This document shows positions 43,313 to 53,835 of a stretch of DNA of 64,000 nt, piece after piece. The translations under genes were made by a program, and so were the position numbers. The stretch comes from an uncultured Oleiphilus sp. (lineage in GTDB: Bacteria; Pseudomonadota; Gammaproteobacteria; Pseudomonadales; Oleiphilaceae). The notes below the pieces were generated by a model. That model saw only the letters and a list, made by a program, of their open reading frames with translations, ran no database searches and had not been told where the DNA came from. The stretch's first letter is position 1. The number at the start of each line of letters is the position of its first letter. Location: the NCBI GenBank assembly GCA_913020245.1, contig CAJWAD010000006.1:1-64000 (forward strand). Reading direction: 5' to 3'.

Positions 43313-44611
43313 CTATAACTTATGCAAGCTGGCATAAAAAAATCCATCATGCCCATTTTCTTTTGGGAATAATTGTCGCCCAAAGCCTGTATCGAAGCCC
43401 CAAGATGCCTGAATAGACACAAGCTCTGCATCGGCTGTTCTACTGAGAAAACGTTCAATCACACGACTGTTTTCTTGCGGAAAAATCGAGCATGTCGCAT
43501 AGACTAATCTGCCCCCATTTTTTAGGGTTCGCCAGAGGCTTTCTAATAATTGTAGTTGGAGTTCTGCAAGATTCTTGAGATCTTCCTGCTTTCTTAAAAG
43601 TTTTATGTCTGGGTGTCGCCTAATCACGCCACTTGCGCTGCATGGCGCGTCAATTAATATACGGTCAAAGCCCTCGCCGTCCCACCATTTTTTTAAGTCC
43701 TGTACCTGCGCACAAATTACCTGTGCGCTCAAGCCAAGGCGATTAAGATTATCGTCAAGTCGTTTTAGACGAATCGCTTCACAATCAATGGCGGTAACGT
43801 TTATGCCTGGCGCCTGTTCTAACATTGCACAGGTCTTTCCGCCAGGGGCGGCGCATGCATCGAGCACGGATTGTTCGGGTGCAAGATCCAGCAATTGCGT
43901 GCAAAGTTGCGCAGCTTCGTCTTGAACACTGACTGCACCCGAAGAGAAGTCAGGCAATGCGTCCACGTCACAGGGGCTTTCCAAATAAACGCCGTAGGAG
44001 GAAAAGGGTGCCTCAACCGCATTAATCGAGGCGTTCTTCAGTTTTGACAGGTAGTCATGTCGGTCGTGCTGTTTTGCATTGACACGCAAGCACATAGGCG
44101 GGCGTGCATTACTTTCAATAAAAATATTCGCAGCTTGTTGCGGCCAATTGTTCGTGAGCTTCGCTTGCATCCATTCTGGGAAGCTTTGCGTCGCGAGTGC
44201 GTCAGCTTGATCAACCGCCTCAGCGCCTGCGAGTTTTCGAAGGATCGCATTTATTAGGGCTTTAAACCGATGCAGTTGCAGTGTCTCACTGGCGTCTACG
44301 GTTTCATTAATGGCCGCATGATTTGGGGTGCGCATCATCAGTACCTGATACGCACCAATAACAAGCAGAATTTTCGCTTTCGCATCACGTTTATCCATTG
44401 GCCGCTGCATCAAAGCGATACAGCGCGCCTCTAAATAAAAATACCAGCGTGCAGAGCCATAGCAGAGCTCTTGTACGAGGGCCTTTTCTTTCACGGGTGC
44501 TTGCGTCAGACGTTTGGGGAGCACATTAGATAACGAACGCTGTTCGACAATAACATCGTGTAAAATTTCGCATGCCAAGGCTCGAGCATTGAAGCGGTGT
44601 GTCTCGCGCAT
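43313..44611 (-). CDS. rsmB: 16S rRNA (cytosine967-C5)-methyltransferase
   Basis: VLDACAAPGGKTCAMLE; ILIDAPCSASGVIRRHPDIK; LVYATCSIFPQEN. Confidence 0.96.
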   Translation of the reverse strand: MRETHRFNARALACEILHDVIVEQRSLSNVLPKRLTQAPVKEKALVQELCYGSARWYFYLEARCIALMQRPMDKRDAKAKILLVIGAYQVLMMRTPNHAAINETVDASETLQLHRFKALINAILRKLAGAEAVDQADALATQSFPEWMQAKLTNNWPQQAANIFIESNARPPMCLRVNAKQHDRHDYLSKLKNASINAVEAPFSSYGVYLESPCDVDALPDFSSGAVSVQDEAAQLCTQLLDLAPEQSVLDACAAPGGKTCAMLEQAPGINVTAIDCEAIRLKRLDDNLNRLGLSAQVICAQVQDLKKWWDGEGFDRILIDAPCSASGVIRRHPDIKLLRKQEDLKNLAELQLQLLESLWRTLKNGGRLVYATCSIFPQENSRVIERFLSRTADAELVSIQASWGFDTGFGRQLFPKENGHDGFFYASLHKL

Positions 44612-44623
44612 CTTATGTTAGTC

Positions 44624-45562
44624 TCATTCTGGTATCGTTAATATGTCACCTGCATTAAGAAGCGCTTTGCCGCCGTTTACGAAATCACTTACGTTAATTG
44701 GTTTACCACCCGGAATTTGCAGGCGGTTGATGCGAATACTGTTTTCGCCACACGCGATATATATGCCTCGTTTGCTTTTTTCAATGATGGTGCCGGGTAT
44801 GCGGGCCTCGCTAGTTTCCACCCGCTCTGCCTCCAAGATTCGCACGCGCCCTTGTGGGGTTTCGGTAAAAGCGACAGGCCAGGGGTTAAAGGCACGCACG
44901 CTGCGTACAATACTTTCTGCGTCTAGCTGCCAGTTTACTTGTGCCTCTTGCTTTGACAGCTTATGGGCATAGTTCGCCAGTTGATTGTTTTGCGGCTTTG
45001 CGATCAACCCCGTGCGCCTGTCTAGAAACTCCAAAATGGCTTTGCCACCCATTGCTGCTAATTTGTCATGAAGGATGCCAGCGTTGTCATTGGCGTCAAT
45101 AGCGCATGTATGCTTGATAAGCATATCACCCGTATCAAGCCCGATATCCATTTGCATAATGGTTATGCCTGTTTCCGTGTCTCCTGCTTGAATTGCCCGT
45201 TGAATAGGCGCTGCACCTCGCCATCGCGGTAAAAGTGAGGCGTGTATATTAATACACCCAAAGGTTGGGATGTTTAGAACATTTTGGGGCAGAATGAGGC
45301 CATATGCTGCGACGATCATTAAATCGGGTTGCAGCGCCAAAAGCGTCTCGCATGCCTCCGGCTCTTTAAAATTAAGGGGCTGATAAATTGGGATTTTATA
45401 TGCGGTTGCCCGTTGTTTTACTGGGCTGGCCATTAGTTTTTTTCCGCGCCCCGCTGGGCGATCTGGTTGCGTATATGCAGCAATAACAGTATGCCCTGCG
45501 CCAATTATCGCATCAAGGGCGACAGCCGCAAATTCCGGGGTTCCAGCAAATACAATTTTCAA
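44624..45562 (-). CDS. fmt: Methionyl-tRNA formyltransferase
   Basis: MKIVFAGTPEFAAVALDAI; INIHASLLPRWRGAAPIQRAI. Confidence 0.97.
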   Translation of the reverse strand: MKIVFAGTPEFAAVALDAIIGAGHTVIAAYTQPDRPAGRGKKLMASPVKQRATAYKIPIYQPLNFKEPEACETLLALQPDLMIVAAYGLILPQNVLNIPTFGCINIHASLLPRWRGAAPIQRAIQAGDTETGITIMQMDIGLDTGDMLIKHTCAIDANDNAGILHDKLAAMGGKAILEFLDRRTGLIAKPQNNQLANYAHKLSKQEAQVNWQLDAESIVRSVRAFNPWPVAFTETPQGRVRILEAERVETSEARIPGTIIEKSKRGIYIACGENSIRINRLQIPGGKPINVSDFVNGGKALLNAGDILTIPE

Positions 45563-45600
45563 ATTGAACGTCTCTCGTCGAGGCTAACGGAACAAAAGCG

Positions 45601-46107
45601 CTAGGCGCGCTGTTTGTGGATTTTTTCAAGCTTCTTTTTAATGCGATTGCGCTTAAGTGAACTTAGATAGTCAACGAACAGCTTTCCATTTAAATGATCC
45701 ATTTCATGTTGGATACATACCGCAAGTAAACCCTCAGCTTCCAGCTCAAATGCTTCGCCATTTTTATCTAGTGCTTTAATTAATACATGTTCGATCCGCT
45801 CTACATCTTCGTAGAAGCCGGGAACGGAGAGACAGCCTTCCTGCATCCTCTCGGGGGCGCCTTCAAGCACTTCGATGCTCGGATTAATAAAGACCAATGG
45901 CTCGTTTTTGTCCTCGGATAGGTCCATCACGATTAGTTGTTGATGCACATCTACTTGTGTTGCCGCTAAGCCGATTCCCGGTGCGTCATACATGGTTTCG
46001 AACATGTTTTTGATGAGTGTTTGGAGTTTGTCATCAAACGTTTTGACCGGCTTTGCAATTTTACGTAATCGTGAGTCTGGATATTCAAGTATTTCTAATA
46101 TGGCCAT
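45601..46107 (-). CDS. def: Peptide deformylase
   Basis: [61 protein letters not shown]; start at the internal ATG (46107). Confidence 0.97.
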   Translation of the reverse strand: MAILEILEYPDSRLRKIAKPVKTFDDKLQTLIKNMFETMYDAPGIGLAATQVDVHQQLIVMDLSEDKNEPLVFINPSIEVLEGAPERMQEGCLSVPGFYEDVERIEHVLIKALDKNGEAFELEAEGLLAVCIQHEMDHLNGKLFVDYLSSLKRNRIKKKLEKIHKQRA

Positions 46108-46398
46108 AGGTTTAGCTGAATTTCTATCGATGAAAAGGCAATTTTTGGTGTGTATCAGGAATACACTGCTACTATTATCTAATAGAAAGTCTAATGAGTA
46201 CAAATTCTCTAGACATCATCTATAGTTAGTGTAATGACTTAAATTTAAAGGGTTTGCAGTGTTTAAGCTGAAATACCGGTGCGAAGGCCTGGCGTGACGC
46301 TAATCAACCCGCTAAGGCCGATGTTTAGAACTTAATGAGCCGGTCAATAATTGGAAGCGCTGTTAATCATAATAAATGGATATTTTTATAGGCAAATC

Positions 46399-47427
46399 AT
46401 GATTCGTAAGTTTTTTATTGCTTTTGCGGCATTATCGCTGGTGTCGTTAAAGCTTGCAGCAGCACCAGAATTAAATGCTAACCATCCTGATCGTTATACC
46501 GTTGTGAAAGGCGATACGCTTTGGGATATTTCTGAGCGCTTTTTGACTTCGCCATGGTTGTGGCCAGAGGTGTGGCATGTTAACCCACAAATTTCGAATC
46601 CTCATCTGATTTTTCCAGGTGATGTGATTGGCCTGATCTATATCGATGGCCAGCCACGGATTACTACGTTAAAAGAAGGCCCAAATAATGGGGTTGTAAA
46701 GTTGAGCCCAAAAGTTCGGGCTGCACCCATCTCAACCGCGATCCCAACTATTCCACTCGATGCAATTAGCAGCTTTCTCTCTGAGAATCGTATTGTGACA
46801 CTTGAGGAGTTAGAGGCGGCACCTTATGTACTTTCTGGTAAGGAGGCGCATTTGATTACGGGCGCTGGGGATGAGATTTTCGCAAGAGGTGACGCAAAGG
46901 GTGCTGAAAAGCTCGGGATTTATCGTAAGAGCGAGCGTTATACCGATCCCGATTCCGGTGAGTTTCTTGGCCTTGAAGCTAGAGCTATCGCAAGCACGTC
47001 CGTAAGTGCGCAAGACGATGATGTCGTAACCCTGCGTGTCCTTCGTTCTTCTGAGGAAGTGCGACAGGGCGATCGGCTTTTGGTGTCGGAAGATCGAGAA
47101 CTGAATTCAACCTTTACGCCGAGCAAACCAAAAGAAGGGTTGATGGGGAAAATGATTGCAGTCGACTCAGGTGTGAACAACATTGGACAGTACCATGTTG
47201 TCACTATCAATTTGGGGGCGCGCGAAGGGGTGGAAATTGGCAATGTGTTCGCCGTATATAAGTCTGGCGGTACAACGGTTGATCCGTACACCAAAGAGCG
47301 TGTGGAGTTACCAGCGCAGCGCGCGGGTTTAATGATGGTGTTTCGTACCTTCGACAAGCTAAGTTATGGACTGATACTCAAAGCCCAGCGCCCATTAGCC
47401 GTGCTAGACGAAGTGCGCGTGCCATAA
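46399..47427 (+). CDS. LysM peptidoglycan-binding domain protein
   Basis: Signal peptide; RYTVVKGDTLWDISERFLTSPWLWPEVWHVNPQISNPHLIFPGDVI. Confidence 0.92.
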   Translation: MIRKFFIAFAALSLVSLKLAAAPELNANHPDRYTVVKGDTLWDISERFLTSPWLWPEVWHVNPQISNPHLIFPGDVIGLIYIDGQPRITTLKEGPNNGVVKLSPKVRAAPISTAIPTIPLDAISSFLSENRIVTLEELEAAPYVLSGKEAHLITGAGDEIFARGDAKGAEKLGIYRKSERYTDPDSGEFLGLEARAIASTSVSAQDDDVVTLRVLRSSEEVRQGDRLLVSEDRELNSTFTPSKPKEGLMGKMIAVDSGVNNIGQYHVVTINLGAREGVEIGNVFAVYKSGGTTVDPYTKERVELPAQRAGLMMVFRTFDKLSYGLILKAQRPLAVLDEVRVP

Positions 47428-47497
47428 TCCGAAGGGGTTGAAAAAACGCAGGTTGTAGTTAGTACACTTGCAAAAAACAGTATAATCTAGACAATTA

Positions 47498-47524
47498 AAG
47501 CTGCGCATTGCGCGGCTTTTTTTA
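47498..47524 (+). terminator. Hairpin plus T-tract between lysM gene and dprA
   Basis: AAGCTGCGC-att-GCGCGGCTT followed by TTTTT. Confidence 0.75.
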
Positions 47525-47542
47525 TGGTTCAAGGAAGAACAA

Positions 47543-48661
47543 ATGAATGAACGAGAAACTCTTGCGGCCTGCCTGCGGCTGTCGCAAATATCCGGCTTAG
47601 GGCTGAAAACTTTCCATCATCTGTTTGAGTCAATCGGCTCAATAGAAGCAATTACCAAAACAAGCTACCGTGCATTACTGAACAATGGCGTAAAACCGGC
47701 AATGGCGCGTAACGTCATGCGAGAGGTTGAAAAGTCGAGTTTCCTGCACTTGCCGGTAAAAATAGAAGACTGGCTGGCTGAAGATAACCGAGAAATTATT
47801 TGTTTTGGAGGTGCATCTTATCCAGAAAGGTTAAAAGAGATATATCTGCCGCCGCCTCTTCTGTATTTAGAAGGCAATTCAAATTTAGTGCACCAGCCTT
47901 GTTTAGCGATTGTTGGCAGTCGGAAGCCCTCTTTGCAGGGCTTAGATATTACCCAAGAGATTACATCGGCATTAGCTAGTCGCGGCTTAACTATTGTAAG
48001 TGGCCTGGCATTGGGGATTGATGCCGCGGCGCATGCAGCAGCACTCTCAGTTGCTGGTGCCAGTATCGCCGTCATGGGCACTGGCATTGATAAGATTTAC
48101 CCAGCAGGGCACCGGGGTTTGCATCAAAAATTGAGCGAGAATGGGCTTGTTATGACTGAAATGCCCTTGGGTGCGCCGCCAAAACCTGCCAATTTTCCTC
48201 GGCGTAATCGCGTGGTATCTGGGCTATCTCTCGGCGTATTAGTTATTGAAGCGGGCTTAAAAAGTGGGTCATTGATCACGGCACGTTATGCACTGGAGCA
48301 GAATCGTGATGTTTTTGCTATCCCCGGCAGTATTCGAGGAGATACGGCGCAAGGCTGCAATCAGCTTATTCAACAGGGTGCATGTTTGACGCAATGTGCG
48401 GACGATGTGTTGGCGCACTACAGTGATAGCATGTTGCAAATATCAGCAGGTAATGACTCGAATCAAGGTCGAGCGAGCGACGTTATATCTTCTACCGATG
48501 AATGTTTTTTGCTGCGCGAAATAGGGTCTGCGACGATTAGTTTTGACGAGATGTATGCGCGCTTAAACTTAGATTTTGATGAATTGAGTGAGAAGCTTCT
48601 AGATCTTGAGTTGCGCGGTGCGATTGCCTTGGTCGCGGGTGGCTATCAGCGAGTGAAGTAA
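47543..48661 (+). CDS. dprA: DNA-processing protein DprA
   Basis: LAIVGSRKPSLQGLDITQEITSALASRGLTIVSGLALGIDAAAHAAAL; MGTGIDKIYPAGH. Confidence 0.96.
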   Translation: MNERETLAACLRLSQISGLGLKTFHHLFESIGSIEAITKTSYRALLNNGVKPAMARNVMREVEKSSFLHLPVKIEDWLAEDNREIICFGGASYPERLKEIYLPPPLLYLEGNSNLVHQPCLAIVGSRKPSLQGLDITQEITSALASRGLTIVSGLALGIDAAAHAAALSVAGASIAVMGTGIDKIYPAGHRGLHQKLSENGLVMTEMPLGAPPKPANFPRRNRVVSGLSLGVLVIEAGLKSGSLITARYALEQNRDVFAIPGSIRGDTAQGCNQLIQQGACLTQCADDVLAHYSDSMLQISAGNDSNQGRASDVISSTDECFLLREIGSATISFDEMYARLNLDFDELSEKLLDLELRGAIALVAGGYQRVK

Positions 48662-48695
48662 GTACACTTTGCCCGATTAAATTTCTGGTTTTTCT

Positions 48696-49277
48696 ATGTC
48701 GAAGACAATTCCATATTTTCAGTGGCGAGCACAATATGCCGCACAAATTATTGCGCGGGGTGGTGTGTTAGCCTATCCGACAGAGGCTGTATGGGGTTTA
48801 GGTTGCGATCCGTTCAACCAAAATGCAGTGCAACGGATATTAACGATAAAAGGCCGTGACATGTCTAAGGGTTTAATTCTTATTGGGTCTAAGCCTGCGC
48901 ACTTTGGCCGGTTGTTGAGGTCGTTGCCGCCGGATCAGCAGGCGTGTTTAACGCGATCACAAGCCTCTGATCGAGCGACTACCTGGTTGGTCGAAGACGA
49001 ACAACAGTTGGTGCCGTGTTGGGTCAAAGGCCAGCATACGAGTGTGGCTATTCGTCTAACGGCGCACCCGATTTGCGCTGCGTTATGCGAAGCATTCGGC
49101 GGCGCATTGGTCTCCACTTCAGCTAATCCTGCCGGGATGCCATCAGCGTTAAATCGTCTAAAAGTGCAGCGTTACTTTGCTGATCGACTAGATTATGTAT
49201 TGAGTGGTTCATTAGGTTGCGCCGCTCGGGCATCGCAAATCATCGATCTGAAAACGCGAGAAATTTTGAGAGCTTAA
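48696..49277 (+). CDS. tsaC: L-threonylcarbamoyladenylate synthase (YrdC/Sua5 family)
   Basis: GGVLAYPTEAVWGLGCDPFNQNAVQRILTIKGRDMSKGLILI; GALVSTSANPAG. Confidence 0.95.
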   Translation: MSKTIPYFQWRAQYAAQIIARGGVLAYPTEAVWGLGCDPFNQNAVQRILTIKGRDMSKGLILIGSKPAHFGRLLRSLPPDQQACLTRSQASDRATTWLVEDEQQLVPCWVKGQHTSVAIRLTAHPICAALCEAFGGALVSTSANPAGMPSALNRLKVQRYFADRLDYVLSGSLGCAARASQIIDLKTREILRA

Positions 49278-50198
<921 letters not shown>

Positions 50199-50199
50199 T

Positions 50200-51054
50200 A
50201 TGGCGACGCTCGATCAATATGCGGTGATTGGGAACCCTATTTCTCATAGCAAGTCGCCGGAAATTCATACTTTATTCGCAAAACAGACTAACCAGGCACT
50301 GGCATATACAACCATTGAAGCGCCGCTCGATGGGTTTATGGGCACCGTAAAGAATTTTTTTGCTGAACCGCAAAATAAAGGTCTTAACGTGACCGTTCCG
50401 TTTAAAGAGCAAGCGTTTGCTATGTGTGATGAGCTCAGCCCGCGTGCGGCGTTCGCAGAGGCCGTAAATACCCTGTATATGCAGAATGGCGTGTTATGGG
50501 GTGATAATACCGACGGCTGCGGTTTAGTGAACGATTTACGACAAAATAACGCGATTAAGATAGCCGGTCGGCGGATTTTATTGCTTGGTGCTGGCGGCGC
50601 ATCGAAGGGGGTTTTTCAACCACTTATGGCGGAGAGCCCTAGCGAACTTGTTTTAACAAATCGAACCGCTGCTAAAGCTGAGGCATTAGTTGGCCGATAT
50701 AAAGAAAAGTTTGTGAAAAATGCGAATGCGCCATGCATTGCGGAGAATCTTGACGCCTTAAATGGGACCTTTGATTTAATCATCAATGCAACCTCGATGA
50801 GTTTATCCGGCGACGCCCCGCCGATCGCAAGACGTTTAATTACTCAGCATACGGTCGTCTATGACATGATGTATGGCAAAGAACAAACGAGTTTTAATGT
50901 TTGGGCAAGTGCTCAGGGTGCAGCATTGTGTCTCGATGGGTTGGGTATGTTGGTAGAGCAGGCAGCTGAGGCATTTCGTGTTTGGCGAGGCATTCAGCCA
51001 TGCACAAAATCGTGCGTTGAGCGATTGGCAAATAAGATAGAGGAAAGTCGGTAA
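50200..51054 (+). CDS. aroE: Shikimate dehydrogenase
   Basis: YAVIGNPISHSKSPEIHTLFAKQT; GLNVTVPFKEQAF; LLLGAGGASKGV. Confidence 0.97.
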   Translation: MATLDQYAVIGNPISHSKSPEIHTLFAKQTNQALAYTTIEAPLDGFMGTVKNFFAEPQNKGLNVTVPFKEQAFAMCDELSPRAAFAEAVNTLYMQNGVLWGDNTDGCGLVNDLRQNNAIKIAGRRILLLGAGGASKGVFQPLMAESPSELVLTNRTAAKAEALVGRYKEKFVKNANAPCIAENLDALNGTFDLIINATSMSLSGDAPPIARRLITQHTVVYDMMYGKEQTSFNVWASAQGAALCLDGLGMLVEQAAEAFRVWRGIQPCTKSCVERLANKIEESR

Positions 51055-51153
51055 AAATTGGCACTAGTCTGCTTACTCGACTAGGGTTCAATTAGATAAA
51101 TTATAAAACTACAAGGCGCCTTGGGCGCACGTGCTCTTAGGTATTTAGAATAT

Positions 51154-51918
51154 ATGGATTTCGCCACCCTAATAGGGCTGATCGCTGGCGCAGCGATTAT
51201 TGTTGGGGCAATTTTGCTCGACTCCGGCCTGCTTGATTTTGTTAATGTTCCAGGACTCGCCATCGTGTTTATTGGCACGATGTTCATAACGATTATAAAA
51301 TTCCGTATCAGTACTCTTGGCTCCGCGTTCAAACTTGCGTTCGCGACGGTGTTTATGGATAAAACCGTTAATCCTATTCTGCTGATAGAGCAGGTGCGTA
51401 ATTTAGCAGGCATTGTTCGAAAGGAAGGCATTTTAGGTTTGGAAAATGCCGATATCGACGACGTCTTTTTACAGAAAGGTATCTCGTTATGTATTGACGG
51501 CCATCCGCCAGAATTCATCGAAGAGGTCCTGCTTCAAGATCTGCAACAATCCATCGAACGCTACGAGGTTGCTGAACGAGTGTTCAAGGGCATCGCGGAA
51601 ACCGCACCGGGTATGGGTATGCTGGGAACGCTGGTGGGTCTGGTTCAAATGCTCAATAATATGTCTGATCCGAGTTCAGTGGGCCCTGCTATGGCCGTTG
51701 CATTGTTGACGACTTTTTATGGCGCATTCATTGCGCAAGTGTTTGCGATCCCGCTTGCCGATAAATTAGGCATGAAGGCCGTCGAAGAGCACCGAAATAT
51801 GACGTTGGTCATCACGAGCGTTCAAAATATCTTGAAAGGTCAAAACCCGAAAGTTATTTCTGAAGTCTTATCCTCCTTCTTAACTGCTAAGCAGCGGCTC
51901 GCGACAAGCGACGCTTAG
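51154..51918 (+). CDS. Flagellar motor stator protein MotA (PomA-like)
   Basis: MDFATLIGLIAGAAIIVGAILLDSGLLDFVNVPGLAIVFIGT; TAPGMGMLGTLVGLVQMLNNMSDPSSVGPAMAVALLTTFYGA. Confidence 0.93.
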   Translation: MDFATLIGLIAGAAIIVGAILLDSGLLDFVNVPGLAIVFIGTMFITIIKFRISTLGSAFKLAFATVFMDKTVNPILLIEQVRNLAGIVRKEGILGLENADIDDVFLQKGISLCIDGHPPEFIEEVLLQDLQQSIERYEVAERVFKGIAETAPGMGMLGTLVGLVQMLNNMSDPSSVGPAMAVALLTTFYGAFIAQVFAIPLADKLGMKAVEEHRNMTLVITSVQNILKGQNPKVISEVLSSFLTAKQRLATSDA

Positions 51919-51926
51919 AGGCCTGT

Positions 51927-52766
51927 ATGAAGGCAATCCCTCAAAGACCAAAAAAACAAGAAGGTAATAGTGGTTGGATTATCACTTTTGCTGATTTGAT
52001 GTCGCTGTTGCTAACGTTTTTTATTTTGTTACTCAGCTTCTCTAAGATGGATCTTCACAAATATGAATTGATGGCGCAATCGTTATCGCAGGCGTTTGGG
52101 TTTTCTTTGTTAGAGTCGAGTCCAGGGGGGCAAATCATATTTGAAGATGAGCCGCCCCCGCCGCCGCCTCCGGCGCAAGATGTAAGTCAGATTGAGCGTG
52201 AATTTGCGCAATTTGAAGAGGAAATGGAGGCCGATGATGTTGAGATGTTAGAGCAGTCAGAAGGCGTTGATTTTGTGACGCAGATTGATCCAAATATCGA
52301 AAACTTAACCGAAACCCTAGTAGATGAACTAGAGGCCGAGATTGTATCAAACGCATTGAACGTTACTTATGACTCAGAAAAAGTAGTCGTTCGATTTTCT
52401 GAAGCGACGATCTTCAGCTCGGGTAGTGAGGAGCTGATGGATGAAATGTTCCCAATTATTGAGAAAATTGAAGAGGTACTAGCCGGTTGTAATGGTCAGA
52501 TTGTTGTGTCGGGATACACAGACGACTTGCCGGTTACGTCAAATCGCTTTCGATCAAACTGGGACTTGTCCGCAGCGCGAGCGGTAAGTGTGGTGCACCA
52601 GCTTATTTTTAATAATAAGATCGATCCAAATCGTGTTAGTGCGACGGGTCGCGCCGAAACCAACCCTTTAGTGCCTAACGATTCGATCGCGAATCGAGCG
52701 AAAAATCGTCGTGTTGAAATCAGCATTTTCGATCCAGAATGTGAAAGTCGAGGCTTTGACTTCTAG
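51927..52766 (+). CDS. Flagellar motor stator protein MotB (PomB-like), OmpA domain
   Basis: WIITFADLMSLLLTFFILLLSFSKMD; C-terminal VSGYTDDLPV...NWDLSAARAVSVVH...GRAETNPL. Confidence 0.93.
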   Translation: MKAIPQRPKKQEGNSGWIITFADLMSLLLTFFILLLSFSKMDLHKYELMAQSLSQAFGFSLLESSPGGQIIFEDEPPPPPPPAQDVSQIEREFAQFEEEMEADDVEMLEQSEGVDFVTQIDPNIENLTETLVDELEAEIVSNALNVTYDSEKVVVRFSEATIFSSGSEELMDEMFPIIEKIEEVLAGCNGQIVVSGYTDDLPVTSNRFRSNWDLSAARAVSVVHQLIFNNKIDPNRVSATGRAETNPLVPNDSIANRAKNRRVEISIFDPECESRGFDF

Positions 52767-52819
52767 CCAAAGTTGTTTGGATCGCTATAATGGCCGCAAA
52801 TGTTTACGGAGTAATGAGC

Positions 52820-53113
52820 ATGAGCGGTCCAAGTCAGCCAAAAGTTGAAGGCGAAGAGTGGAGTGATGAGCGGATTCAGTCATTTTTGGATTTGATTCCA
52901 CGTGACGATATCAATCCAGATTTCTTTGTATTGAAAGAGGCTTACCAATATATGACCCCCGAGTTTTTCGCGCGATTTGTCCCTTATTTTGTCGAAGCGG
53001 GTCGAGATATCAGCGCCCGAAACCCCGACGGTGTGACCTTGCTCGAGCGTATGTCAGGGTTTGCCAAAGCGGCGCCATACATTGAGGTCTTGCGTAAAAA
53101 CGGTGCTCAGTAG
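52820..53113 (+). CDS. PA4642 family protein
   Basis: GEEWSDERIQSFLDLIPRDDINPDFFVLKEAYQYMTPEFFARFVPYFVEAGRDISARNPDG. Confidence 0.75.
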   Translation: MSGPSQPKVEGEEWSDERIQSFLDLIPRDDINPDFFVLKEAYQYMTPEFFARFVPYFVEAGRDISARNPDGVTLLERMSGFAKAAPYIEVLRKNGAQ

Positions 53114-53115
53114 CG

Positions 53116-53688
53116 TCATTTAGAGGCTTTGGTTGGAGCCTGCTTTGGTGGTGGCGCTGTTGCTTGCAGATGCTTATCCTTTAATTTTACATAATTTCCA
53201 GCGGTATACCGGAAGAAGTTGAGTTCTTTTTGTGTTAGATCTCGTGCTTCTTTTGCAGGGCTGCCTCGATACAATTTGCCGGAGGTTAGCACCTTACCGG
53301 GCGGAACCAGACTGCCCGCTGCTAGCACTACTTCGTCTTCGATGACGGCGCCGTCCATAACAATAGCACCCATACCCACTAACACTCTGTTGCCGATAGT
53401 GCAGCCATGCAATAGAGCCTTGTGGCCAACGGTTACCTCATCACCAATAACGAGTGGGTAACCGCCCGGGTTAAAGTCGCTAGCATGCGTAATGTGTAAT
53501 ACTGATCCATCTTGGATGCTTGTTCGTTTGCCTATCTGGATGCGGTGCATGTCACCACGGATCACGGTCATGGGCCAAATTGAACTGTCCTCTCCGATCT
53601 GAACTTGGCCAATAACAAGCGCGCTAGGGTCAATGAACACCCCTTTTTCTATGTTGGGTTTATATTGGAAGTAAGAGCGAATCGTCAT
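53116..53688 (-). CDS. Gamma carbonic anhydrase family protein (YrdA-like)
   Basis: Left-handed beta-helix hexapeptides; VIRGDMHRIQIGKRTSIQDGSVLHITH; VTVGHKALLHGCTIGNRVLVGMGAIVMDGA. Confidence 0.93.
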   Translation of the reverse strand: MTIRSYFQYKPNIEKGVFIDPSALVIGQVQIGEDSSIWPMTVIRGDMHRIQIGKRTSIQDGSVLHITHASDFNPGGYPLVIGDEVTVGHKALLHGCTIGNRVLVGMGAIVMDGAVIEDEVVLAAGSLVPPGKVLTSGKLYRGSPAKEARDLTQKELNFFRYTAGNYVKLKDKHLQATAPPPKQAPTKASK

Positions 53689-53835
53689 AGCATTATGTTT
53701 TATAGTTTGTGATTTACGGCAATTTTAATTGCCCACCACTGGTTTACATTGGGAAGTATTAGTAACCTTAAACCTAATGATTTTTCAAAGCTACTGATGT
53801 GATACGTAGCGACAATAATAGTTGCGAGTTTTTTC

